NCBI GenBank assembly: GCA_963824475.1
Contig: CAWGPR010000003.1
Span: 310,001 to 374,000, forward strand
Reading direction: 5' to 3'
Source of the DNA: Roseiarcus sp963824475
GTDB lineage: Bacteria; Pseudomonadota; Alphaproteobacteria; Rhizobiales; Beijerinckiaceae
DNA length: 64,000 nucleotides
This document shows positions 52,877 through 61,986 of the stretch, piece by piece. The stretch's first letter is position 1. Every line of letters begins with the position of its first letter. The notes beneath the pieces were generated by a model. That model made no database searches, was not told the origin of the DNA, and saw nothing but the letters and a program-made list of their open reading frames with translations. A program made the position numbers and the translations under genes.

Positions 52877-52907
52877 TTGACCTTCCCATCATGGGAAGGT
52901 TTACGCC
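52877..52907 (+). promoter_or_regulatory. CueR box within the copA promoter
   Basis: ACCTTCCCA-TCA-TGGGAAGGT (52880-52900) is a perfect dyad matching the CueR consensus. It lies between a -35 (TTGACC, 52877-52882) and a -10-like TACGCC (52902-52907), giving the long 19-bp spacer typical of MerR-activated promoters. The copA start codon follows at 52916. Confidence 0.9.
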
Positions 52908-52915
52908 TGCACTTC

Positions 52916-55334
52916 ATGGAACACAAGCACCATTTGCCGACGAGTTCGGCCGAGGCCAAGAGCTCGCTCGCCAAGGACCCCGTCTGCGGCATGTCGGTCG
53001 ACCCCGCGACGGCCAAGCATAAGGCCGAACACGCGGGCGCGACCTATTACTTCTGCTCCGCCGGCTGCCGCGAAAAGTACATCGCCGAGCCAATGCGATA
53101 CCTTGGTGCTGTAGGCGCGGGCCATAGCCCGTCGAGAGAAGGGCGTCCTTTCGGACGCCCTTTGGATCGCGCCGGCCGCGCTCATCGAGCGCGGCTACAA
53201 CGCCAAGATTCCGCGCCCCCGGGCGCGATCTACACCTGCCCGATGCATCCGCAAGTTCGTCAGGACCATCCCGGGAACTGCCCGATCTGCGGCATGACGC
53301 TGGAGCCGGTGGTCGCCACGGAAGCGACTGGCCCCAGCGCTGAGCTTGTCGACATGACTCGGCGCTTCTGGGTCGCGCTCGCGCTCTCCATTCCTGTGTT
53401 CGCGCTTGCAATGGGCGGGCATCTCGCCGATCTGCATCAGTTCTTGCCGGAATGGCTTTCCAACTGGATTCAACTGGCGGTCGCCACGCCGGTCGCGCTT
53501 TGGGCGGGCTGGCCGTTCTTCGAACGCGCCTGGGCGTCGCTCAAGAGCCGCAATCTCAACATGTTCACGCTGATCGCCTTAGGCGTCGGCGTGGCTTGGG
53601 CGTATAGCGTCGTCGCCACGGTCGCGCCGCACCTGTTCCCGCCGGCGTTCCGCGGCGCTCATGGCGCGGTCGCCGTCTATTTCGAGGCGGCGGCGGTCAT
53701 CACCACCCTCGTCCTGCTCGGGCAGGTGCTCGAGCTCCGGGCGCGCGAGCAGACCGGCGGCGCGATCCGCGCGCTGCTCGATCTTGCGCCAAAGACCGCG
53801 CGGCTGGTCCATGGCGATGGCGCGGACGAGGAGGTCGCGCTCGAGGCGGTCGAAATCGGCGACGCCTTGCGCGTGCGGCCGGGCGAGAAGGTCCCGCTGG
53901 ACGGCGAAGTCATTGAGGGGCAGAGCGCGGTCGATGAGTCCATGCTGACTGGGGAATCAATGCCCGTCAGCAAGGCGATCGGCGACCGGGTCATCGGCGG
54001 AACGATAAACGAAAGCGGCGCTTTCGTCATGCGCGCCGACAAGATCGGCCGCGACACCGTGCTGGCGCAGATCGTCCAGATGGTCGCGCAAGCGCAGCGC
54101 AGCCGCGCGCCGATTCAGCGCCTTGCCGATCAGGTTTCCGGCTGGTTCGTGCCGCTCGTCATCGCAGCAGCCGTCGCCGCCTTTGCCGCGCGGGCGATCT
54201 GGGGGCCCGAGCCGCGCATGGCTTACGGCTTGGTCGCGGCGGTCTCGGTGCTGATCATCGCCTGCCCGTGCGCGTTGGGCTTGGCGACGCCGATGTCGAT
54301 CATGGTCGGCGTAGGGCGGGGCGCACAGGCAGGCGTTCTGATCAAGAATGCGGAAGCGCTCGAGCGGCTCGAAAAGGTCGACACGCTGGTCGCCGACAAG
54401 ACCGGCACGTTGACCGAGGGCAAGCCCAAGGTTGTGGCGCTCAGGCCCGCGCCCGGGGTCAGCGAAGATGAACTGCTCAAGCTCGCGGCCAGTCTTGAGC
54501 GCGGCAGCGAGCATCCTCTGGCGGCTGCGATCGTGCGCGCGGCGGCGGACCGCAATCTCGCGCTCGCCAAGGTCGACGGCTTCGAGAGCGTCTCGGGCAA
54601 AGGGGTGACGGGAATCATTGACGGACGCAAAGTCGCGCTCGGCAATCGGCTCATGATGCAGGCGGCCGGAATCGACGTCGGCGCGCTCGAAGGGCTGGCG
54701 GACGAATCGCGCAACGACGGCGCGACTGCGATCTTCGCCGCGCTCGACGGCAAGGCGAGCGGCGTGATCGCGATCGGCGATCCGATCAAGGCGACAACGG
54801 CTGACGCGGTTCGCGCGCTCACAGAGGCGGGGGTCCGGATCGTGATGCTCACTGGCGACAATCGCGCGACCGCCGAAGCCGTCGGGCGCAAGCTCGGCGT
54901 AGCCGAAATCGAGGCGGAAGTTCTGCCGCAAGACAAAGGCAAGATAGTCGAACGTTTGCGCAAGGAAGGGCGGATCGTCGCCATGGCCGGCGATGGCGTC
55001 AACGACGCCCCGGCGCTTGCGGCCGCCGATGTCGGGATCGCGATGGGCGCCGGGACCGATGTCGCCATCGAATTCTGCGGGCGTCACCTTACTCAGGGGC
55101 GATCTTCTCGGCATCGTCGCCGCGCGGCGGCTCTCGCAAGCGACGATGCGGAACATCCGGCAGAACCTGTTTTTCGCCTTCATCTACAATGCGCTCGGCG
55201 TGCCGATCGCCGCCGGCGTTCTCTATCCGGTGACCGGACTCCTGCTTTCGCCGACCATCGCCGCCGCGGCGATGGCGATGTCCTCGGTTAGCGTGATCGC
55301 CAACGCGCTCAGGCTAAGGACGCTCGCACTCTGA
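52916..55334 (+). pseudogene. copA: Cu(I)-translocating P1B-type ATPase with one frameshift and an in-frame palindromic insert
   Basis: About 805 residues when one extra T at 55073-55074 is removed. Order: YHS/TRASH-like metal domain (DPVCGMSVDPATAKHKAEHA to YYFCSAGCREKY), an unusual 30-residue Arg-rich linker made by a palindromic repeat, a heavy-metal-binding domain (IYTCPMHPQVRQDHPGNCPI then CGM), membrane helices, actuator TGES, CPC in IIACPCALGLATP, phosphorylation site DKTGTLTEG, SEHPLAAAI and GDGVNDAPAL. After the frameshift come AGVTLLRGDLLGIV and the last two spans (FFAFIYNALGVPIAAGVLYP). It exports Cu(I) from the cytosol under CueR control. The shift removes the last helices, so it is inactive unless the base is an error. 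Confidence 0.88.
53110..53199. repeat. In-frame palindromic element inside copA
   Basis: Exactly 90 bp bounded by TGTAG (53110-53114) and CTACA (53195-53199). It contains a perfect hairpin GGGCGTCC-TTTC-GGACGCCC (about 53141-53160) and a second, CCGCGCTC-ATC-GAGCGCGG (53176-53194). Its right end shares 24 of 25 bases with the repeat at 48386-48410 (reverse orientation). It adds 30 codons without stops between the YHS domain and the heavy-metal-binding domain. Confidence 0.8.
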
Positions 55335-55465
55335 TCGATGGGGCCGCGACGCGGGGACCGACGCGCCGCCCACCCGTTAAGCGATTGATTGACCCGGCGC
55401 CTCGGGCGGCTCGCGCCCCGAATAATTGACACCCCATTAATTGATATGCCATCTATCCGGCGCTC

Positions 55466-55957
55466 ATGCCGCCCGCTCCAAAAGACGCACGCGCTCGATT
55501 GGCGCCTCTCATCGCCCATGTGGCGCGTGAATGGCGCCGCGCGGTCGACGGGCGTCTGCAGGTCTATGGGCTCACGGAAGCGACGTGGCTGCCCTTGCTT
55601 CGGATCGCGCGGGCCGAAACGCCGATGCGGCAGAATGAGCTGGCGGCTTCCCTGTCTCTCGATGGATCCTCGGTCGTTCGCCTGCTCGACGCGCTCGAAA
55701 ATTCGGGCCTTATCGAGCGCTGCGAGGACCGCGCCGATCGGCGCGCGAAGAGCCTCGTGCTTACGCCGCGCGGACGTCGGACAGTCGATCAGGTCGAGCG
55801 CGTATCCCTCGAAGTTCGCGACGTCGTCCTCGGCGAGGTCTCGGACCAGGACTTGGCGTGCTCGCTCGGCTTGCTCGAAACGGTCAGGGACCGGCTCCTG
55901 AGCCTCGCGGATGCGCGACCGGAGACGACCGAACGCAAACGGTCGGCGGGCCGATGA
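55466..55957 (+). CDS. MarR-family transcriptional regulator
   Basis: A 163-residue MarR-family protein. The winged-helix region is TWLPLLRIARAETPMRQNEL, LDGSSVVRLLDALENSGLIE and the wing DRADRRAKSLVLTPRGRRTV, flanked by helices for dimerisation. Its stop overlaps the efflux-pump start as ATGA, so it most likely represses this operon in response to a toxic compound. The upstream 130-bp gap contains TTGACA (55426) and TTAATTGAT-type AT-rich motifs suited to a MarR site. Confidence 0.92.
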   Translation: MPPAPKDARARLAPLIAHVAREWRRAVDGRLQVYGLTEATWLPLLRIARAETPMRQNELAASLSLDGSSVVRLLDALENSGLIERCEDRADRRAKSLVLTPRGRRTVDQVERVSLEVRDVVLGEVSDQDLACSLGLLETVRDRLLSLADARPETTERKRSAGR

Positions 55958-57192
55958 ACTTCAGTCCCCGACGCGCCGTTCCGCTCTGGCTCTTGGGGCT
56001 GTTCACCTTCAGCGGGCCGGTCGGCATGCACATATTCGTGCCCGCGCTCCCCGCGGCGGCCAAGGACCTTCACGCGACGCCGGCTGCTCTGGAGCTGACG
56101 ATCAGTCTCTACATCCTGGGTCTGGCTGTCGGTCAACTGGTCTACGGACCCGCGTCGGATCGGTTTGGCCGTCGGCCGGCGCTGCTCGTCGGCCTTTCTA
56201 TATTCACGATTGCGAGCATCGCCGCGATGTTCGCCCCGGACACCCATACGCTCGTTCTTGCGCGCTTTTTTCAGGCTGTGGGCGGATGTTCGGGGCTCGT
56301 GCTCGCGCGCGCCATCATCCGCGACACGTCGCAGGCGCATGAGGCCGCGCGGCGACTGGCGCTCACAAATTTGCTTGTGACCGCGGGCCCCGCGGTCGCC
56401 CCGCTTATCGGCGCCGCGCTCAGCAGCTTCTGGGGGTGGCGAACGATCCTGATGGGGCTCGCCGCGTTGGGCGTAGCCAATTTCGCGCTGGCGTGGCGCA
56501 TTCTGCCGGAGACGCGGCCGGAGGCGCTTGTCGTCAGCGCCTCGAGATACGCGCGCGACTACGTCGGCCTGCTCGGCTCCCGGCAGTTTCTGGGCTACGC
56601 CGTCGGCGGCGCTTGCGCGACGACCTCCCTCTATGCGTTCATCGCCTGCGCGCCCTTCATTTTTGTCGATCGGCTGCACGTCCCGAGCGCCAGCGTCGGA
56701 CTGTATCTTGCTCTCCTCGTCTCCGGGCTCTGGCTTGGCAGCCTTCTCGCTAGCCGGTTGATTGGGCGCTTTTCGTTGGCGCGATTTCTGGTCGTCGCCA
56801 ATGCGCTTAGCGTTGTGGCGGCGGCTTCGTTTCTCGCCCTCGTGATTGCCGACCGGGCGACTCTGGTTGGAATTGTCGGGACGATGTTTGCATTCAGCGT
56901 CGGGGTGGGCGCTGCGGCGCCCGCCGCCCTCGTCCAGGCCATCAGCGTGAACCCGCGCGTCACTGGAACGGCGTCCGGACTTTATGGCTCGATCCAGATG
57001 GCTGTCGGAGCGGCGCTGGTCGGGCTCGCTGGCTTGGGCGCAAACCCCGCGCTCGCCTCCGCCGCCGTGCTCCTTGCCGCTGGCGTCGTGGCGCAGGCGT
57101 CTTTCTGGGTGGCGCGAAATCAGAGCGCCGCCCTTGTCGAGCCGGAGAGCAAAGCCGTGTCAGAAGCGGCTAACACAGCAGCGGCCGAGTGA
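55954..57192 (+). CDS. Bcr/CflA-type multidrug MFS efflux pump
   Basis: A 412-residue drug:H+ antiporter of the DHA1 (Bcr/CflA) family with 12 predicted spans. It has PLWLLGLFTFSGPVGMHIFV, the motif A loop YGPASDRFGRRPALLVGLSI, the Bcr-typical RFFQAVGGCSGLVLARAIIR, and TAGPAVAPLIGAALSSFWGW. ATG 55954 overlaps the marR stop (ATGA). Co-expression with a MarR repressor supports export of a toxic small molecule; the substrate is not known. Confidence 0.93.
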   Translation: MNFSPRRAVPLWLLGLFTFSGPVGMHIFVPALPAAAKDLHATPAALELTISLYILGLAVGQLVYGPASDRFGRRPALLVGLSIFTIASIAAMFAPDTHTLVLARFFQAVGGCSGLVLARAIIRDTSQAHEAARRLALTNLLVTAGPAVAPLIGAALSSFWGWRTILMGLAALGVANFALAWRILPETRPEALVVSASRYARDYVGLLGSRQFLGYAVGGACATTSLYAFIACAPFIFVDRLHVPSASVGLYLALLVSGLWLGSLLASRLIGRFSLARFLVVANALSVVAAASFLALVIADRATLVGIVGTMFAFSVGVGAAAPAALVQAISVNPRVTGTASGLYGSIQMAVGAALVGLAGLGANPALASAAVLLAAGVVAQASFWVARNQSAALVEPESKAVSEAANTAAAE

Positions 57193-57195
57193 GCT

Positions 57196-57615
57196 TTAAG
57201 CGCCGCGCTCGGCCAGCTGGTCGCGGATCTGGGTGAGGAGAACGACTTCCTGGGTCGGCGGCGCCGGAGGCGGCGGCTCCTTGGCCGCCTGCTTCATCAG
57301 AGTGTTGATGCCCCTGATGACAATGAACAGCGCTACAGCCACGATGAGGAAATTGATCACCACGCTGATGAAGTCGCCGTAGGCCAGCACGCCGCCCTGC
57401 TTTCTCGCGTCGGCAAGATTGGTCGCGGTCACCGCGCTCGATAGGGGGATGTAATAGTTGGTGAAGTCGGCTTTGCCGGCGATGCCGATGATCGGCATGA
57501 TGATGTCATTGACCAAAGCGTCAACGATCTTGCCGAACGCCGCGCCGATGATGACGCCGATGGCGAGGCTGAGCGCATTGCCTTTGAGCGCGAATTCCTT
57601 GAATTCATTCCACAT
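57196..57615 (-). CDS. mscL: Large-conductance mechanosensitive channel
   Basis: A 139-residue MscL that opens at high membrane tension to release osmolytes after hypo-osmotic shock. The diagnostic N-terminus is MWNEFKEFALKGNALSLAIG, followed by VIIGAAFGKIVDALVNDIIM (first span) and the second span FISVVINFLIVAVALFIV. The C-terminal helix is LLTQIRDQLAERG. It converges on the MFS gene with a 3-bp gap. Confidence 0.97.
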   Translation of the reverse strand: MWNEFKEFALKGNALSLAIGVIIGAAFGKIVDALVNDIIMPIIGIAGKADFTNYYIPLSSAVTATNLADARKQGGVLAYGDFISVVINFLIVAVALFIVIRGINTLMKQAAKEPPPPAPPTQEVVLLTQIRDQLAERGA

Positions 57616-57732
57616 GGGCTATCGTCCTGGCAAGGGGGACCCCGGTTGCGGCGGCCCATTCCGCCTCCGCGCAAGCTAGCCGAGCCGTCCTGAGAGATAA
57701 AGTCTCCGCTCGTCCCGGCGCGCTCGAGAAAA

Positions 57733-58336
57733 CTAGACAGATTGAGGCGAGGCGCCTCGTCGGCGCTCACCCTCTTCCGCTGAGGGCTGCTCGAAAATCA
57801 CCGCCCAAAGCCGCCCCTCGCCCATGGCCAAACTCAAATTCCTCAGACCGAAAAATGGGATCAGCGCGATAAAAAGAATGGCGGAGATGCTGAGTAATCC
57901 GGTGAGGCCGCCGCCCCCGATCGCTGGCAGGCTGTCGGCGATTGTCTTTCCCCGTAGCAGTCCTTCGACCGTCTTTTCGAGCACGTGGGCGACGAGAAAG
58001 AGGACCGTCAGAAGCAGAGTTCTCATAGAGGATCGGATAGATGAGCGGCCTCTTGCGTAGCCAGCGCCCGGGATCGAAGATCTCGAACAGCATCATGACC
58101 TTGGCGAAGACAAGGGCGTTGATGAAGGCAAAGCCCTGCATGGCGAAATCGAACCCGTGCTCGCGCAGGACGACGCCCTGGTTGAGGACGAAGACGCCGA
58201 ATAGAATCCAAAGATAGAAGAACAGCACGAGGAATCTGCGAAACTCGTCGACCGCTTTGGCTTTGAGCGACTGGGCCCGATGCGCGTTCGCGCTGGTCGC
58301 GGCGGCCCCGCCCACGCCCGTCGAATCTTGCGTCAT
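57733..58336 (-). pseudogene. Membrane protein of unknown family with one frameshift
   Basis: Two overlapping minus-strand frames make one 200-residue membrane protein if one base of the TT at 58020-58021 is removed. The first half (from ATG 58334-58336) gives RRFLVLFFYLWILFGVFVLN and MQGFAFINALVFAKVMMLFE up to PLIYPILYE; the second gives LLLTVLFLVAHVLEKTVEGL and LLSISAILFIALIPFFGLRN. Four hydrophobic segments and a conserved-looking FDPGRWLRKRPLIYP loop are visible. I do not recognise the family. It is either broken or carries an assembly error. Confidence 0.7.
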
Positions 58337-58459
58337 CGGATCACCTCACGGCTCACCATGGGTCGAGTCCGCGCCCGCCGCAAGCGCCTTTGCGACCGCC
58401 TTGCTGGCGGCGTTCGCCCGGCGCGGCTACGGTGACGTTCGATTCGGTTGGAGGGCGAA

Positions 58460-58912
58460 ATGTTCGTCGACTGGCTGCTCGCAAGCTTCCATCACCTGGC
58501 GGTCTTTTCGCTCGCCGGGATCCTGTCGGCGGAAGTCTTCCTGACCGCTGGGCCGATCGACGACCGAATGGCGCTGAGGCTCGTCCGCGTCGACGCCTGG
58601 TACGGCATTTTGGCGGCGCTCGTTGTCGCCGCCGGGGTTTTGCGGGTGTTCTTCGGCGCCAAGAGCTACGAGTACTATCTCGTCAACATATTCTTCTGGG
58701 CCAAGATGGCGCTGTTTGTCGGCGTCGCGCTCCTCTCGGTCGCGCCGACCTACATGTACTTCGTCTGGCGAAGGCAGGTTCGCGCCGACCCGTCATTCCG
58801 CCCGCCGGCGGACGAAATCGCCCAATTGCGCCGGATCTTATATGTTGAGGTGGGGCTGTTTGCGCTTATTCCGATTTGCGCGGCGGCGATGGCGCGCGGC
58901 TACGGGATGTGA
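58460..58912 (+). CDS. DUF2214 family membrane protein
   Basis: A 150-residue inner-membrane protein with four predicted spans, matching the DUF2214 family. It has MFVDWLLASFHHLAVFSLAG at the N-terminus, DAWYGILAALVVAAGVLRVF, the conserved FFGAKSYEYYLVNIFFWAKM and a C-terminal hydrophobic helix. ATG 58460 is chosen. The two adjacent histidines in the first span are typical. The function is unknown. Confidence 0.88.
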   Translation: MFVDWLLASFHHLAVFSLAGILSAEVFLTAGPIDDRMALRLVRVDAWYGILAALVVAAGVLRVFFGAKSYEYYLVNIFFWAKMALFVGVALLSVAPTYMYFVWRRQVRADPSFRPPADEIAQLRRILYVEVGLFALIPICAAAMARGYGM

Positions 58913-58919
58913 GGGGCGA

Positions 58920-60206
58920 CTAACGTCCCATGGCCGCCATCGCGGCGCGGGCGCGAGCTTGTTCGACCTCATGCGGGTCGACGGCCGGGGCGGCGGAGCC
59001 CCAGGAGTTGCGAACGTAGGTCAAGACGGCGGCGGCCCGATCGTCGCTCAGCTTCCATGCGAATGACGGCATGCCCGGACCGGTCGGCTCGCCGGCGGTC
59101 GCCACACTGCGCGCGCCTTCGATCAGGACGCGGATGAGGCTCGCCGGATCGGCCGAACGGACGTTGGGCGATCCGGCCAACGACGGGAAAAGAGAGGGGA
59201 CGCCTTTCCCGTCCATGCCATGGCAGGCCGAACATTCGTCGACATAGATCGCGCCCCCGGCGATCATCATCGGATCGGAGGCGGAAACCGCCGGCGGCGG
59301 CGAAGATGTCTGGCCTGGCAGGCCCTTGAGATAAGTCGCGATAGCGGTGAGGTCGGCGTCGGTCATCTGCGAACTCGACAGCGTGATCTCCTCGCCCATG
59401 ATTCCGGTCGAGGCCGTGGTCGCGTTATGGCCATTCTTGAGATAGGCCACGATATCGGCGACGCTCCATCCGCCGAGGCCCCGCTCGCTGTCATTGGTGA
59501 TGTTGGGGGCGAACCATCCCTGCAGCGCGTAGCCCTGAAAGCCATGCGCGCGATCATCGCCGCCGAGCTGAGTTTTGGGCGTATGACAAGCGCCGCAATG
59601 CCCTAGACCTTCGACAAGATAGGCGCCGCGATTCCATTCGGCGGATTTCGTCGGGTCCGGCTTGAATTCGCCGCTTCTGAAATAGAGCGCGTTCCACGCC
59701 GCCATGCCCTGACGAACGTCGAAGGGGAAAGGCAGCTTGTTGGAGACGACGGCGTTGCGAACCGGCTTCACCGTGTTGAGGTAACCGCGAATGGCGAGCG
59801 CGTCGCTCTCGGTCAGCTTGGTGTAATAGGGATAGGGCATCGCCGGGTAGAGCAGCTTATCGTGATACCCCTTGCCCTCGCGCAGCGCGCGGACGAACGT
59901 TCCGTCGCTCCAGGCGCCGATCCCGGTGTCGGCGTCGGGCGTGATATTGGCCCCGACCACGACGCCGAACGGAGTTTCGATCGGCCGGCCGCCCGCATAG
60001 GGTTGGCCCGAGCCGGGCGCGGTGTGACAGCTCGCGCAGTCGCCGGCGATGGCGAGATACCGCCCCCGCTCGATCTGGCCGAAATTCTGCGGGTCCAGGC
60101 TCGTCCCGACCTTGTCCTGCGCGCGAGCCGCCGAGACCACGCTCGACGCAAGGATCAAAGAGGCGATCGCGGCGCCCGCGATCCGGCGCGCGAGCCGTTC
60201 ACGCAT
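58920..60206 (-). CDS. Three-haem cytochrome c subunit of a membrane-bound dehydrogenase
   Basis: A 428-residue exported cytochrome c. A signal peptide covers about residues 1-29 (ending SAARAQ). Three CxxCH haem sites are CASCH (57-61), CGACH (204-208) and CSACH (325-329), the arrangement of the cytochrome subunit of gluconate/alcohol/sorbitol dehydrogenases. It takes electrons from the GMC flavoprotein subunit and feeds the ubiquinone pool at the periplasmic membrane face. ATG 60204-60206 overlaps the end of the GMC gene by 8 bp. The three genes form one operon. Confidence 0.93.
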   Translation of the reverse strand: MRERLARRIAGAAIASLILASSVVSAARAQDKVGTSLDPQNFGQIERGRYLAIAGDCASCHTAPGSGQPYAGGRPIETPFGVVVGANITPDADTGIGAWSDGTFVRALREGKGYHDKLLYPAMPYPYYTKLTESDALAIRGYLNTVKPVRNAVVSNKLPFPFDVRQGMAAWNALYFRSGEFKPDPTKSAEWNRGAYLVEGLGHCGACHTPKTQLGGDDRAHGFQGYALQGWFAPNITNDSERGLGGWSVADIVAYLKNGHNATTASTGIMGEEITLSSSQMTDADLTAIATYLKGLPGQTSSPPPAVSASDPMMIAGGAIYVDECSACHGMDGKGVPSLFPSLAGSPNVRSADPASLIRVLIEGARSVATAGEPTGPGMPSFAWKLSDDRAAAVLTYVRNSWGSAAPAVDPHEVEQARARAAMAAMGR

Positions 60207-61977
60207 GGACGAGAGGCCCCGGGTTCTTGAGATATTGGGTTCTGATCGCCTCCGCTGACCAGTATGCGAGCGCGGCAACGGTGCCGGTCGGATTGTAGCC
60301 GGCGTTTTGCGGAAAGGCGCTCGCGCCCATGACGAACAGGTTGGGGACGTCCCAGCTTTGCAGATAGCGGTTGAGCGCGCTGGTCGAGGGGTCGGTTCCC
60401 ATGATTGCGCCGCCGCACAGGTGCGTGGTCTGGTACTGGGTGACGTCGTAGGGCGCCTTGCGATATTGCTTCACAACTTCCTTTGCGCCCATCGCCTTGA
60501 TGATTTCGGCGAATTTGTCGGTGAGATAGGCGTTCTGCTTCACCTCGTTGTCGTGAAAGTCGATCGTCATGCGCACCAGCGGACGGCCGAACCGGTCCTT
60601 ATAGAGCGGGTCGAGGTCGAGATAGACGTCGCGATAGCTATAGAAGCTCCCGTGCACGCCGGTGCCCGGCGTCACTGTGCTCAGGTAATTGTCGCGCACC
60701 GCGGTCTTCCACTTGGCGCCCCATCGCGGCGCGTCCGGCGGAACGTGCGTGGTTTGAATCGGACGCCCGCCCGTTTGCACCTGTCCCATGTATCCGCCGC
60801 CGACGAAGCCAAGCGGGCCATGATCGAAATTGTCGCCGTTGAACTCGTCGATGCACATGCCGATTGAGCCGGAGGCGATGAACGGATTGAAGTTGAATTT
60901 GTCCTTGTCGAAGAACCCGAGGACGTCGGAGATTGTCTGGTGGGTGAAGTTGCGGCCGATCACCCCCTGATTGGCGACCGGATCGTAAGGTTTTCCAATG
61001 CCCGACATCATGAGGAGGTGAACGTTGAAGATGGTGAAGGCGGCGAGGATGACGAGGTCGGCCGGCTGCTCCCACTCTTCGCCGCTTGAGTCGACAAAGG
61101 TGACCCCGGTCGCGCGCTTGCCGGAGGCGTCGACATTGATGCGCGTCACCTCGCATTCGGTGCGGTAGCTGAAGTTCGATTTTCTCACCAGCACCGGAAG
61201 AAGGGTTGTCTGCGGGGAGGCTTTGGAATAGTTGCCGCAGCCGAACCATTCGCAGAAGCCGCAATAGGTGCAGGGCCCGAGCCGGACGCCGAGCGGGTTC
61301 ATATAAGCCCGCGACAAATTGCCGGAGGGCTGCGGAAACGGTTTGTAGCCGAGTTCCCGCGCCGCCTTGCCGAATAGCGTGTGGCTGAACGGCTGCGCTT
61401 GCGGCGGAGTGGGATAGGGCCGTGAGCGCGGGCCCTCGAAGGGATTGCCGCCTTCGAGAATCTGCCCTTTCAGATTGCCCGCTGCGCCCGATGTCCCGCA
61501 AAGATACTCGAACCGATCGTAGTGCGGCTCAAGGTCGTCGTAGGCGACGCCATAGTCCTGGATCGTCATGTCTTCGGGCAGAAATTTCGCCCCGTATCTT
61601 TGCGTCAGATGCGTCTTGAGGATGAAATCGGACGGCAGGAAACGGAACGTCTCCGCGTTCCAATGGACGCCCCCGCCGCCGACGCCATTCATCGGCATGA
61701 ACGCGCCCCAGGTGCGGATCGGCAGCGCCTGCTCGCTCATCTTGTTGCGAAAAGTGAAGGTCAGCTGCTCGGGACGCAGGAACAGCTCATGGCGGATGCG
61801 ATAGCGGAGTTCATCCTGGACGTAGGTGGTGGGAAAATCGGTCGGCGCGTCGCGCCAAGGCCCGCGTTCGATCGCAACGACGTCGAGACCCTCGTCGGTC
61901 AACTCATGCGCGAGGATCGAACCCGTCCAGCCGAGGCCGATGATCGCCACGTCCTTTCTAGGCAGCTTCTGGGCCAT
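60199..61977 (-). CDS. GMC-family FAD dehydrogenase, large subunit
   Basis: A 592-residue flavoprotein of the membrane-bound gluconate 2-dehydrogenase / sorbitol dehydrogenase (GMC) type. The FAD fold starts VAIIGLGWTGSILAHELTDE; further segments are GVGGGGVHWNAETFRFLPSD, CTYCGFCEWFGCGNYSKASP and, at the C-terminus, LFVMGASAFPQNAGYNPTGT and VAALAYWSAEAI. It lacks its own signal peptide and is expected to be co-exported with the Tat-signal small subunit. The oxidised sugar, polyol or sugar acid is not identifiable. Confidence 0.93.
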   Translation of the reverse strand: MAQKLPRKDVAIIGLGWTGSILAHELTDEGLDVVAIERGPWRDAPTDFPTTYVQDELRYRIRHELFLRPEQLTFTFRNKMSEQALPIRTWGAFMPMNGVGGGGVHWNAETFRFLPSDFILKTHLTQRYGAKFLPEDMTIQDYGVAYDDLEPHYDRFEYLCGTSGAAGNLKGQILEGGNPFEGPRSRPYPTPPQAQPFSHTLFGKAARELGYKPFPQPSGNLSRAYMNPLGVRLGPCTYCGFCEWFGCGNYSKASPQTTLLPVLVRKSNFSYRTECEVTRINVDASGKRATGVTFVDSSGEEWEQPADLVILAAFTIFNVHLLMMSGIGKPYDPVANQGVIGRNFTHQTISDVLGFFDKDKFNFNPFIASGSIGMCIDEFNGDNFDHGPLGFVGGGYMGQVQTGGRPIQTTHVPPDAPRWGAKWKTAVRDNYLSTVTPGTGVHGSFYSYRDVYLDLDPLYKDRFGRPLVRMTIDFHDNEVKQNAYLTDKFAEIIKAMGAKEVVKQYRKAPYDVTQYQTTHLCGGAIMGTDPSTSALNRYLQSWDVPNLFVMGASAFPQNAGYNPTGTVAALAYWSAEAIRTQYLKNPGPLVHA

Positions 61978-61986
61978 GGGTTGATC

